From NCBI RefSeq assembly GCF_013256625.1, contig NZ_CP053908.1, forward strand, positions 496,001 through 560,000: a stretch of 64,000 nucleotides of DNA, in the 5' to 3' direction. The notes beneath the pieces were generated by a model. The model was not told the origin of the DNA. It saw only the letters and a list, made by a program, of their open reading frames with translations, and did no database searches. Position 1 is the first letter of the stretch. The number at the start of each line of letters is the position of its first letter. This document shows, one piece after another, positions 54,462 to 63,337 of the stretch. Both the position numbers and the translations under genes were made by a program. This stretch comes from Hymenobacter sp. BRD128 (lineage in GTDB: Bacteria; Bacteroidota; Bacteroidia; Cytophagales; Hymenobacteraceae).

Positions 54462-55589
54462 TTACACAGCGGCGCCTTCGAGCACCGAATCCACATCTAC
54501 TAAGGGCAGGTTCCAGGCTTCAGCTACGCCTTTGTACACGACCTCGCCGTGCACCACGTTCAGGCCGAGGCGCAGGGCCTCGTCGCGGCGGCAGGCTTCC
54601 TGCCAGCCCAGGTTGGCCAGCTTCACGGCGTAGGGCAGCGTGGCGTTGGTGAGGGCCAGGGTGCTGGTGTAGGGCACGGCGCCGGGCATGTTGGCCACGC
54701 AGTAGTGCACCACGTCGTCGATGATGAAGGTCGGGTTTTCGTGGGTCGTGGGCTTGCAGGTTTCGATGCAGCCGCCCTGGTCCACGGCCACGTCCACGAG
54801 CACGGTGCCGGGGCGCATGGTCTTGAGCATGTCGCGGGTGATGAGGTGTGGGGCCTTGGCGCCCGGAATCAGCACGGCGCCCACCACGAGGTCGGCAGTT
54901 TTGATGGCTTCGCGGATGTTGTACTCGTTGGAGTACTGCGTCACCACGTTCTTGGGCATGAAGTCGTCGAGCTCGCGCAGGCGGTTCAGGCTGATGTCCA
55001 TCACCGTCACCTGCGCGCCGAGGCCGGCGGCTACCTTGGCGGCCTGCGTGCCCACGATGCCGGCGCCCAGCACCAGCACGTGCGCGGGCTTCACGCCGGG
55101 CACGCCGCCCAGCAGAATGCCCCGGCCTTTCAGCGGCTTCTCCAGGTACTTGGCGCCTTCCTGCGGGGCCATGCGGCCGGCCACCTCGCTCATCGGAATA
55201 AGCAGCGGCAGCGCCCGTGAGGGCAGCTCCACGGTTTCATACGCGAGGCAGATGGCCTTGCGGGCTATCATAGCGTGGGTCAGCTCTTCGCCGCTGGCGA
55301 AGTGGAAGTAGGTGAACAGCAGCTGATTCTCCTTGATGAGCGGATACTCCTCGGCAATCGGCTCCTTTACCTTGATAATCATCTCGGCCTGCCCGTACAC
55401 GTCGGCAATGGTGGGCAGCAGCTTGGCGCCCGCCTGCTCGTACTCGGCATCGGTAAAGCCCGAGCCTTCGCCCGCGCTCGCCTGCACCAGCAGCGAGTGG
55501 CCGTGCTTGCGCAGCTCAGCTACGCCGGCCGGAGTGAGGCCAACGCGATTTTCATTATTCTTGATTTCCTTCGGAACACCGATAAGCAT
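54462..55589 (-). CDS. ald: Alanine dehydrogenase
   Basis: A 375-residue NAD-dependent enzyme interconverting L-alanine with pyruvate and ammonia. The catalytic Lys 75 (IIKVKEP) and His 96 (LLFTYFHFASGE) are in place. The Rossmann motif VLVLGAGIVGTQAAKVAAGL and the active-site region VDVAVDQGGCIETCKPTTHE also fit. Length and start (MLIGVPKEIKNNENRVGLTP) are standard. It is cytoplasmic and a single-gene unit. A TATCTTTA sequence 41 bases upstream (55637-55630) is one mismatch from TAnnTTTG. Confidence 0.96.
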   Translation of the reverse strand: MLIGVPKEIKNNENRVGLTPAGVAELRKHGHSLLVQASAGEGSGFTDAEYEQAGAKLLPTIADVYGQAEMIIKVKEPIAEEYPLIKENQLLFTYFHFASGEELTHAMIARKAICLAYETVELPSRALPLLIPMSEVAGRMAPQEGAKYLEKPLKGRGILLGGVPGVKPAHVLVLGAGIVGTQAAKVAAGLGAQVTVMDISLNRLRELDDFMPKNVVTQYSNEYNIREAIKTADLVVGAVLIPGAKAPHLITRDMLKTMRPGTVLVDVAVDQGGCIETCKPTTHENPTFIIDDVVHYCVANMPGAVPYTSTLALTNATLPYAVKLANLGWQEACRRDEALRLGLNVVHGEVVYKGVAEAWNLPLVDVDSVLEGAAV

Positions 55590-55665
55590 GGGGCAGGGGA
55601 GGGGGAAGTGGAGAGGAGAAAACGTGCCGTAAAGATACGGCCGCTGCTACACTGCCGACGGGCTT

Positions 55666-56181
55666 TTAGTTCGCCAGGCGCAGCAAACCCGGCACGTCGA
55701 GCGGGTGCGTGTACATGGTCAGCTTGCCGTCGGGCGTGGTGGGCCACTCGGCGCGGGGGCGGTCCCAGTACAGCTCCAGGCCGTTGCCGTCGGGATCGTC
55801 GAGGTAAATGGCCTCGCTCACACCGTGGTCGGAGGCGCCGCGCAGCGGGTAGCCGGCTTGCAGCAGGCGCCTCACCACGGTGGCTAGCCCCGCCCGGTCT
55901 TTATACAAAATCGCCGCGTGGTAGAGGCCCGCCACGCCCTCGCGCACGGCCGGCCGGCCGCCCTGGCTGTGCCAGGTATTGAGCCCGATGTGGTGGTGGT
56001 AGCCGTCGGCCGAAAGAAAAGCCGCCGAGCCCATGTCCAGCATCACCTCAAAGCCCAGCAGGCCGTGGTAGAAGGCCAGCGCCCGCTTCATATCAGTGAC
56101 TTGCAAGTGAATGTGGCCGATGCTGGTGCCCGCGGGCACGGCGTAAGTTTCGGCGGCGGGGGAGGAGGTTGAGAGGCTCAT
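55666..56181 (-). CDS. VOC-family (catechol dioxygenase/glyoxalase-like) protein
   Basis: A 171-residue vicinal-oxygen-chelate protein with two beta-alpha-beta-beta-beta modules. Likely metal ligands are His in IGHIHLQVTDM (residues about 22-24), His in LYHAAILYKD and Glu in LELYWDRP. The overall pattern (GFEVML, HHHIGLNTWHS, DPDGNGLELYWDRP) is that of CatE-type catechol 2,3-dioxygenases, in single-domain length. Substrate unknown. Confidence 0.88.
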   Translation of the reverse strand: MSLSTSSPAAETYAVPAGTSIGHIHLQVTDMKRALAFYHGLLGFEVMLDMGSAAFLSADGYHHHIGLNTWHSQGGRPAVREGVAGLYHAAILYKDRAGLATVVRRLLQAGYPLRGASDHGVSEAIYLDDPDGNGLELYWDRPRAEWPTTPDGKLTMYTHPLDVPGLLRLAN

Positions 56182-56242
56182 GGCGCTTAAGGTTAATTTT
56201 CGGTAAAAATAATGTACCTACATCAATCAATAAGCAGGCCCG

Positions 56243-56273
56243 AAAAAAAGCCCTGCCAAACCGGCATGGCTTT
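56243..56273 (-). terminator. Terminator after the DUF1573 gene
   Basis: Read on the minus strand: AAAGCCATGCCGG / TTGGCAGGGCTTT stem followed by T residues. Confidence 0.75.
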
Positions 56274-56295
56274 ACGCTGAATGAGGGGCTAGCGC

Positions 56296-57066
56296 CTACT
56301 TAAATGGCACTGAGGCGCCGCTCTCCTTCACGAGGCTGGTGGGGACTAAGTCCTTCACCACGTTGGCCTTAAGCGTTAGTTTGGTATCGCCGTGCAGGTC
56401 GTTCGAGTCCAGCGTGACCACCTCCGTGGCCGGGCCCACGGCGCGCTGGGCATAAACCAGCTCCACCACGGCGCTCTGGCCGGGCTTGATAGGTGCCGGC
56501 GTCGCGCGGTAGCCCACGCAGTAGCACGGCGACGACACGGTAGTCAGTACCAAATCCTTAGGGCCGGTATTGCGCACCCCGATGCGCGCCACCGACTGCG
56601 TGCCGGCCTCGATGCGGCCAAAATCATAGCCTGGCCGCTCCAGCACCAGGCGCGGCGAGGCGGCCAGCTGGGCCGGCGTGAGGGTAGCGCGCAGCTCTTC
56701 TTTGGTCAGCACGGTGCCCTTGAGACTAAGCACTTTGCTGGGCTCGGAGGCATTGCTTACCACGGTCACGGTCTTGGCAAATACGCCGGGGCGGCCGGCG
56801 CTGTTGTACACGGCCTTGATGATGCCCGACTTGCCCGGCATCACGGGCGCCTTGGTCCACTCGGGCGTGGTGCAGCCGCAGCTAGCCTGGGCATTGGCAA
56901 TCACAATCGGCTGATTGCCCGTGTTTTTAAACTTGAACTCGTAGGTGGCCATCGTGCCCTCGGGCACCTTGCCAAAGTCGTGGTCGGTGCTCTCGAAGGT
57001 GAGCACGCCCTGGGCGCGGGCCGCCAGGGCCAGCACGCACAAAACAAGGGTAGAAAGGAGTCGCAT
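56296..57066 (-). CDS. Exported protein with two DUF1573 domains
   Basis: A 256-residue exported protein. Start 57066 gives a signal peptide (MRLLSTLVLCVLALAARAQG); an ATG seven codons upstream is possible. Two DUF1573 immunoglobulin-like domains follow: FESTDHDFGKVPEGTMATYE with the Cys pair in ASCGCTTPEW, and RPGYDFGRIEAGTQSVARIG with SSPCYCVGY. Such domains occur widely in Bacteroidota envelopes, sometimes with metal- or disulfide-handling cysteines. No partner identified. Confidence 0.88.
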   Translation of the reverse strand: MRLLSTLVLCVLALAARAQGVLTFESTDHDFGKVPEGTMATYEFKFKNTGNQPIVIANAQASCGCTTPEWTKAPVMPGKSGIIKAVYNSAGRPGVFAKTVTVVSNASEPSKVLSLKGTVLTKEELRATLTPAQLAASPRLVLERPGYDFGRIEAGTQSVARIGVRNTGPKDLVLTTVSSPCYCVGYRATPAPIKPGQSAVVELVYAQRAVGPATEVVTLDSNDLHGDTKLTLKANVVKDLVPTSLVKESGASVPFK

Positions 57067-57176
57067 AGGGAAGAAGCGCCGGGCCATCGCCCGGCGAATG
57101 TGCTAGACTAACAATTACTTAACCCTGGCCGGCCGGGGCTACAGGCAAATATACGGCCGGCCCCCGGGCTGTTTCG

Positions 57177-57184
57177 TAAATTTG
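57177..57184 (+). promoter_or_regulatory. TAnnTTTG promoter box for the fused E1 gene
   Basis: TAAATTTG, exact match to the Bacteroidota -7 box, 50 bases before the ATG at 57235; a TTG at the upstream position is not evident. Confidence 0.6.
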
Positions 57185-57234
57185 CGGCATCGCACTGCTG
57201 CTTTCCCACCCACCCATCCTATTACCTTGTTCTT

Positions 57235-59676
57235 ATGTCTGACGCGCTGCTAGCCCCGGCCGCAACCGTATCTGGTACGACCCCGGTGCACCTGTCCCTT
57301 TCCTCAGCCGAGCTGCTCGCCGACTACCGCCTGGCCTGGGAAAGCCGCCACGCCTCGCTGGCCGGCCGCCGCGAGGTGTTTATGGGCAAGGCCAAATTTG
57401 GCATCTTCGGCGATGGCAAAGAATTGCCCCAGCTTGCCATGGCCAGGGCCTTCCAAAATGGCGACTTTCGCGCCGGCTACTACCGCGACCAGACCTTTAT
57501 GGTGGCCATCGGGGAGCTGACCTGGCAGCAGTATTTTGCCCAGCTCTACGCCCACGCCGACCCCGAGGCCGACCCCAGCACCGCCGGCCGGGCCATGAAC
57601 GGCCACTTTGGCACCCGCCTGCTCGACGACGACGGCAAGTTCAAGCCCCAAACTTCCAGCAAGAATTCGTCGGCCGACATCTCGCCCACCGGCGGCCAGA
57701 TGCCGCGCCTCGTGGGGCTAGCCTACGCCAGCAAGCTTTACCGCCAAAACCCGGCGCTGCACCAGTACACCGACTTTTCGGTGAATGGCAACGAGGTGGC
57801 CTTCGGCACCATCGGCAACGCCAGTACCTCGGAGGGCGTGTTTTTTGAAGCTATCAATGCGGCCGGTGTGCTGCAAATCCCGCTCCTGATGTCGGTGTGG
57901 GACGACCACTACGGCATTTCGGTGCCGGCTGAATATCAGACGACCAAGCAGAGTATTTCGGCTATTCTGGCTGGCTTTCAGCGCGAAGGTGAGGGCCAGG
58001 ACGGCTTCGAGATTTTTGTGGTGCGCGGCTGGGACTACCCGAGCCTCGTGGATACCTACCAGCGCGCCGCCGCCGTGTGCCGCGAGCAGCACGTGCCGGT
58101 GCTCGTGCATGTGACCGAGGTGACGCAGCCGCAGGGCCACAGCACCAGCGGCTCGCACGAGCGCTACAAGCCCAAGGCCCGCCTGAGCTGGGAGGAGGAG
58201 CACGACTGCCTCACGAAGTTCCGCGAGTACCTGCTCACCGAGGGCCTAGCTGCTGAAGACGAACTGGCCCAAATTGAAAAAACGGCCGCCGCCACCATCA
58301 AGCAGGCGCGCACCACGGCGTGGTCGGCATTTTTCGACCCCATTCAGCAGGAGCGCGAAGAGGCGCTGGTGATTCTCAACAAGATGGTGGCCGAGGCCGG
58401 CGAAGAAAACAGCCTGGCCGAGCTGGTCAATACCTTAAAAACCAACGTGACGCCCATTCGGGCCGACATTGTGCGCACGCTGCGCCGGGCCCTGCGCCAG
58501 GTGCGCGGCAACCGCCCCAGCGCCGGCCGCCGCGCCGCCCAGCGCCTGCTCGAGCAGTGCGAGGCCGAAAATACCGACCGCTACAACTCCTACCTCTTCA
58601 GCCAGAGCGACGAGGCGGTGGGCAACATCGAGGAGGTGCCCGTGCAGTTTGCGCCCGACGCGCCCCTGGTCGATGGCCGCGAGGTGCTGCAAGCCTGCTT
58701 CACGGCCAACTTCGAGCGCGACCCGCGCATCTTCGCCATCGGCGAAGACGTGGGCCACATTGGCGATGTAAACCAGGCGTTTGCGGGCTTGCAGGAGAAA
58801 TTCGGCGCGCTGCGCGTTACGGATACTGGTATTCGCGAGTGCACCATTGTGGGGCAGGGCATTGGGGCGGCGCTGCGCGGCCTGCGGCCCATTACCGAGA
58901 TTCAATACCTGGACTACCTGCTCTATGCCATTCAGATATTGAGCGATGACGTGGCCTGCCTGCAATACCGCACCAAGGGCGGGCAGAAGGCGCCGCTCAT
59001 CGTGCGCACCCGCGGGCACCGGCTGGAGGGCATCTGGCACTCGGGCTCGCCCATCCAAATGATACTCGGAGCCATCCGGGGCATGCACTTGTGCGTGCCG
59101 CGCGACATGACCCAGGCGGCGGGTTTCTACAACACCTTGCTGCGCTCGGACGAGCCGGCTATCGTCATTGAGTGCCTGAACGGCTACCGCCTCAAGGAAA
59201 AGCTGCCGGCCAATATCGGCGAGTTTACGCTGCCGCTAGGCCGTCCCGAGGTACTGCGTCAGGGTGAAGACCTTACCATCGTCACCTACGGCTCAATGTG
59301 CCGTATTGTGCTCGACGCCGCCAAGCAGCTGGCCGAGGTAGGTATATCGACCGAAGTAATTGACGTGCAGACGCTATTGCCCTTCGATACCGACCAGCTC
59401 ATTGCCGACAGCCTGCGCAAAACCGGCCGCGTCATCTTTGCCGATGAGGACGTGCCCGGCGGCGCCACCGCCTACATGATGCAGCAGGTGCTCGACGGCC
59501 AGCAGGCCTACCAGCTGCTCGACTCGGCGCCGCGCTGCATCGCCGCGCAGGCCCACCGCCCGCCCTACGGCTCGGATGGCGACTATTTCTCCAAGCCCAA
59601 TGCGGAGGACGTATTCGACGCGGCCTACGAGCTGCTGCGCGAAACTGACCCGGCTAGCTTCCCGGCTATTTATTAA
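57235..59676 (+). CDS. 2-oxoacid dehydrogenase E1, fused alpha and beta subunits
   Basis: An 813-residue fusion. Residues about 25-450 are the E1-alpha half, with the thiamine-diphosphate region around FGTIGNASTSEGVFFEAINA and the loop HSTSGSHERYK. Residues about 485-813 are the E1-beta half (IFAIGEDVGHIGDVNQAFAG, TDTGIRECTIVGQGIGAALR, ITEIQYLDYLLYA, VIFADEDVPGGATAYMMQQV). It oxidatively decarboxylates a branched-chain or related 2-oxoacid as part of a multienzyme complex. No E2 or E3 gene is adjacent, so those are supplied from elsewhere. Single gene; TAAATTTG lies 50 bases upstream. Confidence 0.93.
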   Translation: MSDALLAPAATVSGTTPVHLSLSSAELLADYRLAWESRHASLAGRREVFMGKAKFGIFGDGKELPQLAMARAFQNGDFRAGYYRDQTFMVAIGELTWQQYFAQLYAHADPEADPSTAGRAMNGHFGTRLLDDDGKFKPQTSSKNSSADISPTGGQMPRLVGLAYASKLYRQNPALHQYTDFSVNGNEVAFGTIGNASTSEGVFFEAINAAGVLQIPLLMSVWDDHYGISVPAEYQTTKQSISAILAGFQREGEGQDGFEIFVVRGWDYPSLVDTYQRAAAVCREQHVPVLVHVTEVTQPQGHSTSGSHERYKPKARLSWEEEHDCLTKFREYLLTEGLAAEDELAQIEKTAAATIKQARTTAWSAFFDPIQQEREEALVILNKMVAEAGEENSLAELVNTLKTNVTPIRADIVRTLRRALRQVRGNRPSAGRRAAQRLLEQCEAENTDRYNSYLFSQSDEAVGNIEEVPVQFAPDAPLVDGREVLQACFTANFERDPRIFAIGEDVGHIGDVNQAFAGLQEKFGALRVTDTGIRECTIVGQGIGAALRGLRPITEIQYLDYLLYAIQILSDDVACLQYRTKGGQKAPLIVRTRGHRLEGIWHSGSPIQMILGAIRGMHLCVPRDMTQAAGFYNTLLRSDEPAIVIECLNGYRLKEKLPANIGEFTLPLGRPEVLRQGEDLTIVTYGSMCRIVLDAAKQLAEVGISTEVIDVQTLLPFDTDQLIADSLRKTGRVIFADEDVPGGATAYMMQQVLDGQQAYQLLDSAPRCIAAQAHRPPYGSDGDYFSKPNAEDVFDAAYELLRETDPASFPAIY

Positions 59677-59756
59677 ACAACCAAGGACCCCGCTGCCAAC
59701 CTGCTTGCAGGCGCAACGGGGGCCTCGCTGGGAATAAACGCTTGGCTGGCAACCGG

Positions 59757-60335
59757 CTAGCGAGGCAGAATATAGACGCTGCGGGTAGTAATGGTATTGC
59801 TCACGTGCAGAGCGCGGTCGGCAATGGATATCTCAAAACGCACGCTGTCGCGGGGTTGAAAGATATCGCCCAGGCCAAAGGCGATGGGAGCATAGGTGAG
59901 CGTGCCCTTGATGGGCGCGGCTTTGCTGTCGGTGGTCGTGGTAGGGTGCGGAAACGCACCGTTGTAGGCGCCGGCCGTGGTCAGGCCCTTCGAAACTACC
60001 GACTCATACTTGCCGGTGACGGTGTTGCGGACGAAGGGCTCGACGAAGAAATTATTATAAAACTTGTTGGCACCCTTCTGGTAGTCGTAGGGCGGGTTTT
60101 TGCGCTCATCCGATGTCAGTCCCAGGTCGCCGTCGCCATCCTGGTAGTTGATGGTCATGCGGATAGAGTCGAGCGGCTGCCCGCCTGCCTGCTTTGGCTG
60201 AATGCGAATATCCTGAATGTCGTTGAAGCTGATAGAGGGCGTAGTGGAATACTCCGGTGCTTTGAGGCAAGCGCTCAGGCTGGTGGCCAGCAGGCCCAGG
60301 CCACCGATTGAATAGGCTAGTCGAAACAAATTCAT
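59757..60335 (-). CDS. Hypothetical lipoprotein
   Basis: A 192-residue lipoprotein: MNLFRLAYSIGGLGLLATSL then SAC (Cys 23). The start at 60335 is preferred to 60347 because it brings the signal close to the start codon. The mature part is beta-rich (ISFNDIQDIRIQPKQ, MTINYQDGDGDLGLTSDE, RDSVRFEISIADRALHVSNT) with a DGDGDLG acidic loop that may bind calcium. I recognise no named family, though similar cell-surface lipoproteins are frequent in Bacteroidota. It converges with the fused E1 gene and diverges from the LuxE-like gene. Confidence 0.82.
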   Translation of the reverse strand: MNLFRLAYSIGGLGLLATSLSACLKAPEYSTTPSISFNDIQDIRIQPKQAGGQPLDSIRMTINYQDGDGDLGLTSDERKNPPYDYQKGANKFYNNFFVEPFVRNTVTGKYESVVSKGLTTAGAYNGAFPHPTTTTDSKAAPIKGTLTYAPIAFGLGDIFQPRDSVRFEISIADRALHVSNTITTRSVYILPR

Positions 60336-60476
60336 ACGCAAACGCAAAAAAAATAAAGCCCACCAGTGCCGCCGTTGCCCCTAGCGCCAACGTGCAGGCG
60401 CGTGGTTTGTTGTGCTGGCGTAAATGTAAGCAGCCCGTGCCCGTGCCCGCTTTCTGCCTAACCCTCGCTTCGTATT

Positions 60477-61490
60477 ATGAGTTTCCGCGCCACTTTTCTG
60501 GGAGCCAACTACCACACCCTGACGCACCTTGTGCCGGCTGCTTTTGAGGCGGCAGCCCTGTCGCTGTTCCGGTACCAGGCGGTACGTTGCCCGCCCTACC
60601 GCGATTTTTTGGCTAGCCTGGGCCGCGACCCGGCGGCCGTGCAGCGCCTAGTGGATATCCCGTTTTTGCCCATCGAGTTTTTCAAGACCCACGAAGTACG
60701 CACCGACCCTAGCCAGTGGCAGCCGCAGGAGGTGTTCAGAAGCAGCGGCACTACTTTGCAGCAGCGCAGCCGCCACCTCGTGCGCGACCCGGCCCTGTAC
60801 CGCGCCAATGCGGCGGCCATCTTTGAGGCGGCTTACGGGCCGCTCACCGACTGGATTTTTCTGGCTCTACTGCCCTCGTATCTGGAGCAGGGTGAGTCTT
60901 CGCTGGTAGCGATGGTGGCCGATTTTGCCCAGCGCTCAGGCCAAAGCCAGCCCGCTTTTTTCCTGCGCGACCACGCCGGGCTGCTGCGCGCCCTAGCCGA
61001 TGCCAAGCAGCAGCCCGGCCGCCGCGTCATGCTTTTCGGCGTCACCTACGCGCTGCTTGACCTGGCCGCCGAAGTTGGCCCGGCACCTGAGCTGCAAAAC
61101 CTAACCGTGCTCGAAACCGGTGGCATGAAGGGCCGCCGCCGCGAGATGATTCGTGAGGAGCTGCACCAGGAATTGCAGGCGGCTTTCGGCCCCGCGCCTC
61201 TGCACTCCGAATACGGCATGACCGAGCTGCTGAGCCAGGCCTACTCGCCGGGCGAGGGACTATTTTACTGCCCGCCGCAGCTGCGGGTGCTGCTGCGCGA
61301 CCCCGCCGACCCGTTCTCAGTGGCTGAGGACCGGGCCGACGGTGCCATCAACGTCATCGACCTGGCCAACGTGGACAGCTGCGCCTTCATCGAAACCAAA
61401 GACTTAGCCCGCCGGCACCCTAGCGGGGCTTTTGAAGTGCTGGGGCGGCTGGATAACTCGGATATTCGCGGGTGCAGCCAGCTGGTGTAA
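60477..61490 (+). CDS. LuxE-like acyl-protein synthetase family protein
   Basis: A 337-residue ATP-using adenylate-forming enzyme of the LuxE/PaaK-like group. Marks include DIPFLPIEFFKTHEV, a Ser/Thr-rich nucleotide loop VFRSSGTTLQQRS, LTVLETGGMKGRRREMIREE, and HSEYGMTELLSQAYSPG (adenylation core with the Glu). Such enzymes activate an acyl group and pass it to a protein or small molecule; in this lineage a common suggestion is a role in lipid or surface-polymer synthesis, but no partner genes are adjacent here. Frame starts at ATG 60477. Confidence 0.86.
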   Translation: MSFRATFLGANYHTLTHLVPAAFEAAALSLFRYQAVRCPPYRDFLASLGRDPAAVQRLVDIPFLPIEFFKTHEVRTDPSQWQPQEVFRSSGTTLQQRSRHLVRDPALYRANAAAIFEAAYGPLTDWIFLALLPSYLEQGESSLVAMVADFAQRSGQSQPAFFLRDHAGLLRALADAKQQPGRRVMLFGVTYALLDLAAEVGPAPELQNLTVLETGGMKGRRREMIREELHQELQAAFGPAPLHSEYGMTELLSQAYSPGEGLFYCPPQLRVLLRDPADPFSVAEDRADGAINVIDLANVDSCAFIETKDLARRHPSGAFEVLGRLDNSDIRGCSQLV

Positions 61491-61496
61491 TTCAAG

Positions 61497-61967
61497 CTAG
61501 CGCGTATTGGGGCCAGCTGTCTGCAAAAGCTTTTCGCACTGATAAAGCCAGTAGCCATAAAGGCTCAGCATTAGTAAAGCATTCCCTAAATGATTTCCAA
61601 AAAGCAGGTCTGCTACGAAAGGTAATTTCAAGCGAAATAATATAATAGTGTATTCGCGATAATAGTAAGTAGACGGGATTTCGTAGTCAGTAGTAAAATA
61701 AAATCTTAATAGGCTCACCGCTTTTAAAGAATTTACCACTAGCACAAAAAACCACAGCGACCGACTGTTTCTGTAGGTAGCTACGATAAAAATAATAAAA
61801 ACGAGAATTTTCTCTGTGTAGAAATAATAGTGGTTTGGATGCACATGCGAACTCCATGGAAAGTCAATTAACTCTGCTACCATGCTAGCCATTAGCAACA
61901 GGGTCATAACACTCCAGTGGATACGCAAGGTGCGTCGTATTCTAGTACCTTGCTGGGAGATTTCCAT
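61497..61967 (-). CDS. Small hypothetical membrane protein
   Basis: A 156-residue membrane protein with about four hydrophobic segments (VMTLLLMASMVAELIDF, ILVFIIFIVATY, SLWFFVLVVNSLKAVSLL, LGNALLMLSLYGYWLY) separated by loops rich in His, Tyr and Asn. No family recognised. The gene is visibly more AT-rich than its neighbours, and its stop lies only six bases from that of the convergent LuxE-like gene. Possibly acquired more recently. Confidence 0.7.
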   Translation of the reverse strand: MEISQQGTRIRRTLRIHWSVMTLLLMASMVAELIDFPWSSHVHPNHYYFYTEKILVFIIFIVATYRNSRSLWFFVLVVNSLKAVSLLRFYFTTDYEIPSTYYYREYTIILFRLKLPFVADLLFGNHLGNALLMLSLYGYWLYQCEKLLQTAGPNTR

Positions 61968-61978
61968 AGTAATAAAAA

Positions 61979-62018
61979 TACCCTAGCGAGGCTTAAATAA
62001 CGGCCTCGCTAGGGTATG
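61979..62018 (-). terminator. Terminator of the sigma-54 activator gene
   Basis: ACCCTAGCGAGGC / GCCTCGCTAGGGT stem; on the minus strand it is followed by a T-rich run (TATTTTTATT), 24 bases beyond the stop codon. Confidence 0.8.
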
Positions 62019-62041
62019 CAAAGAGGGTTTTAGGTCTAAAG

Positions 62042-63211
62042 CTATTTTCCCGCAAAAGCCTTCGCGTCGGCTTCTTCAATGGTGGCATCACTCATAATCA
62101 CGAGGCGCTCGACCACGTTGCGTAGCTCGCGGATATTGCCGCGCCAGTCGAGGCCTTGCAGATACTTGAGGGCGCCGGCCGATATATTTTTGGGCTTGTT
62201 GCCGTAGTCGGCGGCAATGTCTTGCAGGAATTTCTGCACCAAATCCGGAATATCCTCGCGGCGGTCGTTGAGGGCCGGCACCTGGATGAGAATAACCGAG
62301 AGGCGGTGATACAAGTCCTCGCGGAAATTCTTGTCGGCGATTTCCTGGAGCAGGTCCTTATTAGTGGCCGCCAGCACCCGCACATTCACCGAAATTTCTT
62401 TTTCGCCACCCACGCGGGTAATCTTGTTTTCCTGCAAGGCGCGCAGCACCTTGGCCTGGGCCGAAAGGCTCATGTCGCCGATTTCGTCCAGGAAAAGCGT
62501 GCCGCCGTCGGCCTGCTCAAACTTACCAATGCGCTGCTTCACGGCCGACGTGAACGAGCCCTTTTCGTGGCCGAATAACTCGCTCTCAATTAGCTCGCTC
62601 GGAATAGCGGCGCAGTTTACTTCCACCAGCGGGCCGTTGGCGCGGGGGCTGAGCTGGTGCAGCTGCCTAGCCACCATCTCCTTGCCGGCGCCGTTGGGGC
62701 CGGTGATGAGCACGCGGGCATCGGTGGGCGCTACCTTCTCAATGGCCTTGCGCACCGACCCTAGCGCGGCCGAGCTGCCTATCATTTCGGAGCCCTTGCC
62801 GGTGCTCACGGCCAGCTTTTTCTTGAGGGTTTTGGTTTCGGTGACGAGCTTGCTGCGGTCGAGGGCATTGCGCACCGTGATGAGCAGGCGGTTGAGGTCG
62901 GGCGGCTTGGGCAGGAAATCGAAGGCGCCTTTTTTGGTGGCGTCCACGGCGGTTTCGATGTTGCCGTGGGCCGATACCATGATGAAGGCCGCATCGGGGG
63001 CTAGCGTGCGGGCGCGCTCCAGTACTTCGAGGCCATCCATCTTGGGCATTTTCACATCGCACAGCACCACGTCGTACTTCTGCTGAATGAGCAGGTCGAG
63101 CCCCGCCGGGCCATCCTCGGCCTGGTCTACCTGGTAGCCTTCAAACTCCAGGATTTCCTTGAGGGTGTGGCGAATGGCCTTTTCGTCGTCGATAATGAGA
63201 ATGCGGGGCAC
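62042..63211 (-). CDS. Sigma-54-type response regulator without DNA-binding domain
   Basis: A 390-residue two-component regulator starting at GTG 63211 (VPRILIIDDEKAIRHTLKEI); longer frames upstream only add repetitive sequence. The receiver domain (1-118) has the phospho-acceptor Asp in VVLCDVKMPKMDGLE. The central AAA+ domain (about 145-370) has a modified Walker A GPNGAGKEMVA and LFLDEIGDMSLSAQ. The sigma-54 contact loop reads GSFTSA instead of the usual GAFTGA. The protein ends at IEEADAKAFAGK, right after the AAA+ domain, so the Fis-type helix-turn-helix expected at the C-terminus is missing. Such activators act from solution. No histidine kinase gene is adjacent. Confidence 0.85.
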   Translation of the reverse strand: MPRILIIDDEKAIRHTLKEILEFEGYQVDQAEDGPAGLDLLIQQKYDVVLCDVKMPKMDGLEVLERARTLAPDAAFIMVSAHGNIETAVDATKKGAFDFLPKPPDLNRLLITVRNALDRSKLVTETKTLKKKLAVSTGKGSEMIGSSAALGSVRKAIEKVAPTDARVLITGPNGAGKEMVARQLHQLSPRANGPLVEVNCAAIPSELIESELFGHEKGSFTSAVKQRIGKFEQADGGTLFLDEIGDMSLSAQAKVLRALQENKITRVGGEKEISVNVRVLAATNKDLLQEIADKNFREDLYHRLSVILIQVPALNDRREDIPDLVQKFLQDIAADYGNKPKNISAGALKYLQGLDWRGNIRELRNVVERLVIMSDATIEEADAKAFAGK

Positions 63212-63213
63212 GG

Positions 63214-63293
63214 GGCAGTGAGCAGTAAATAGTGAGTAGTGAGCAGTGAAAAGCAGCAAGCGAACTATTCACTGTTCACTACGCACTGTTCAC
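63214..63293. repeat. Degenerate GTGAGCAGTGAA-type repeats, inverted
   Basis: Left part repeats AGTGAGCAGTAAATAGTGAG and AGTAGTGAGCAGTGAA; right part carries the complementary TATTCACTGTTCACTACGCA and CTGTTCACC. Together they can fold as a loose hairpin between the sigma-54 regulator and rnpB. Confidence 0.65.
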
Positions 63294-63295
63294 CA

Positions 63296-63329
63296 CAAAA
63301 AGCGGCTGCCTTCTTGCGAAAGCAGCCGC
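63296..63329 (-). terminator. Terminator of rnpB
   Basis: GCGGCTGC / GCAGCCGC stem with a 12-base loop, followed on the minus strand by TTTTT, 9 bases after the RNase P RNA 3' stem. Confidence 0.85.
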
Positions 63330-63337
63330 CGAAATTA

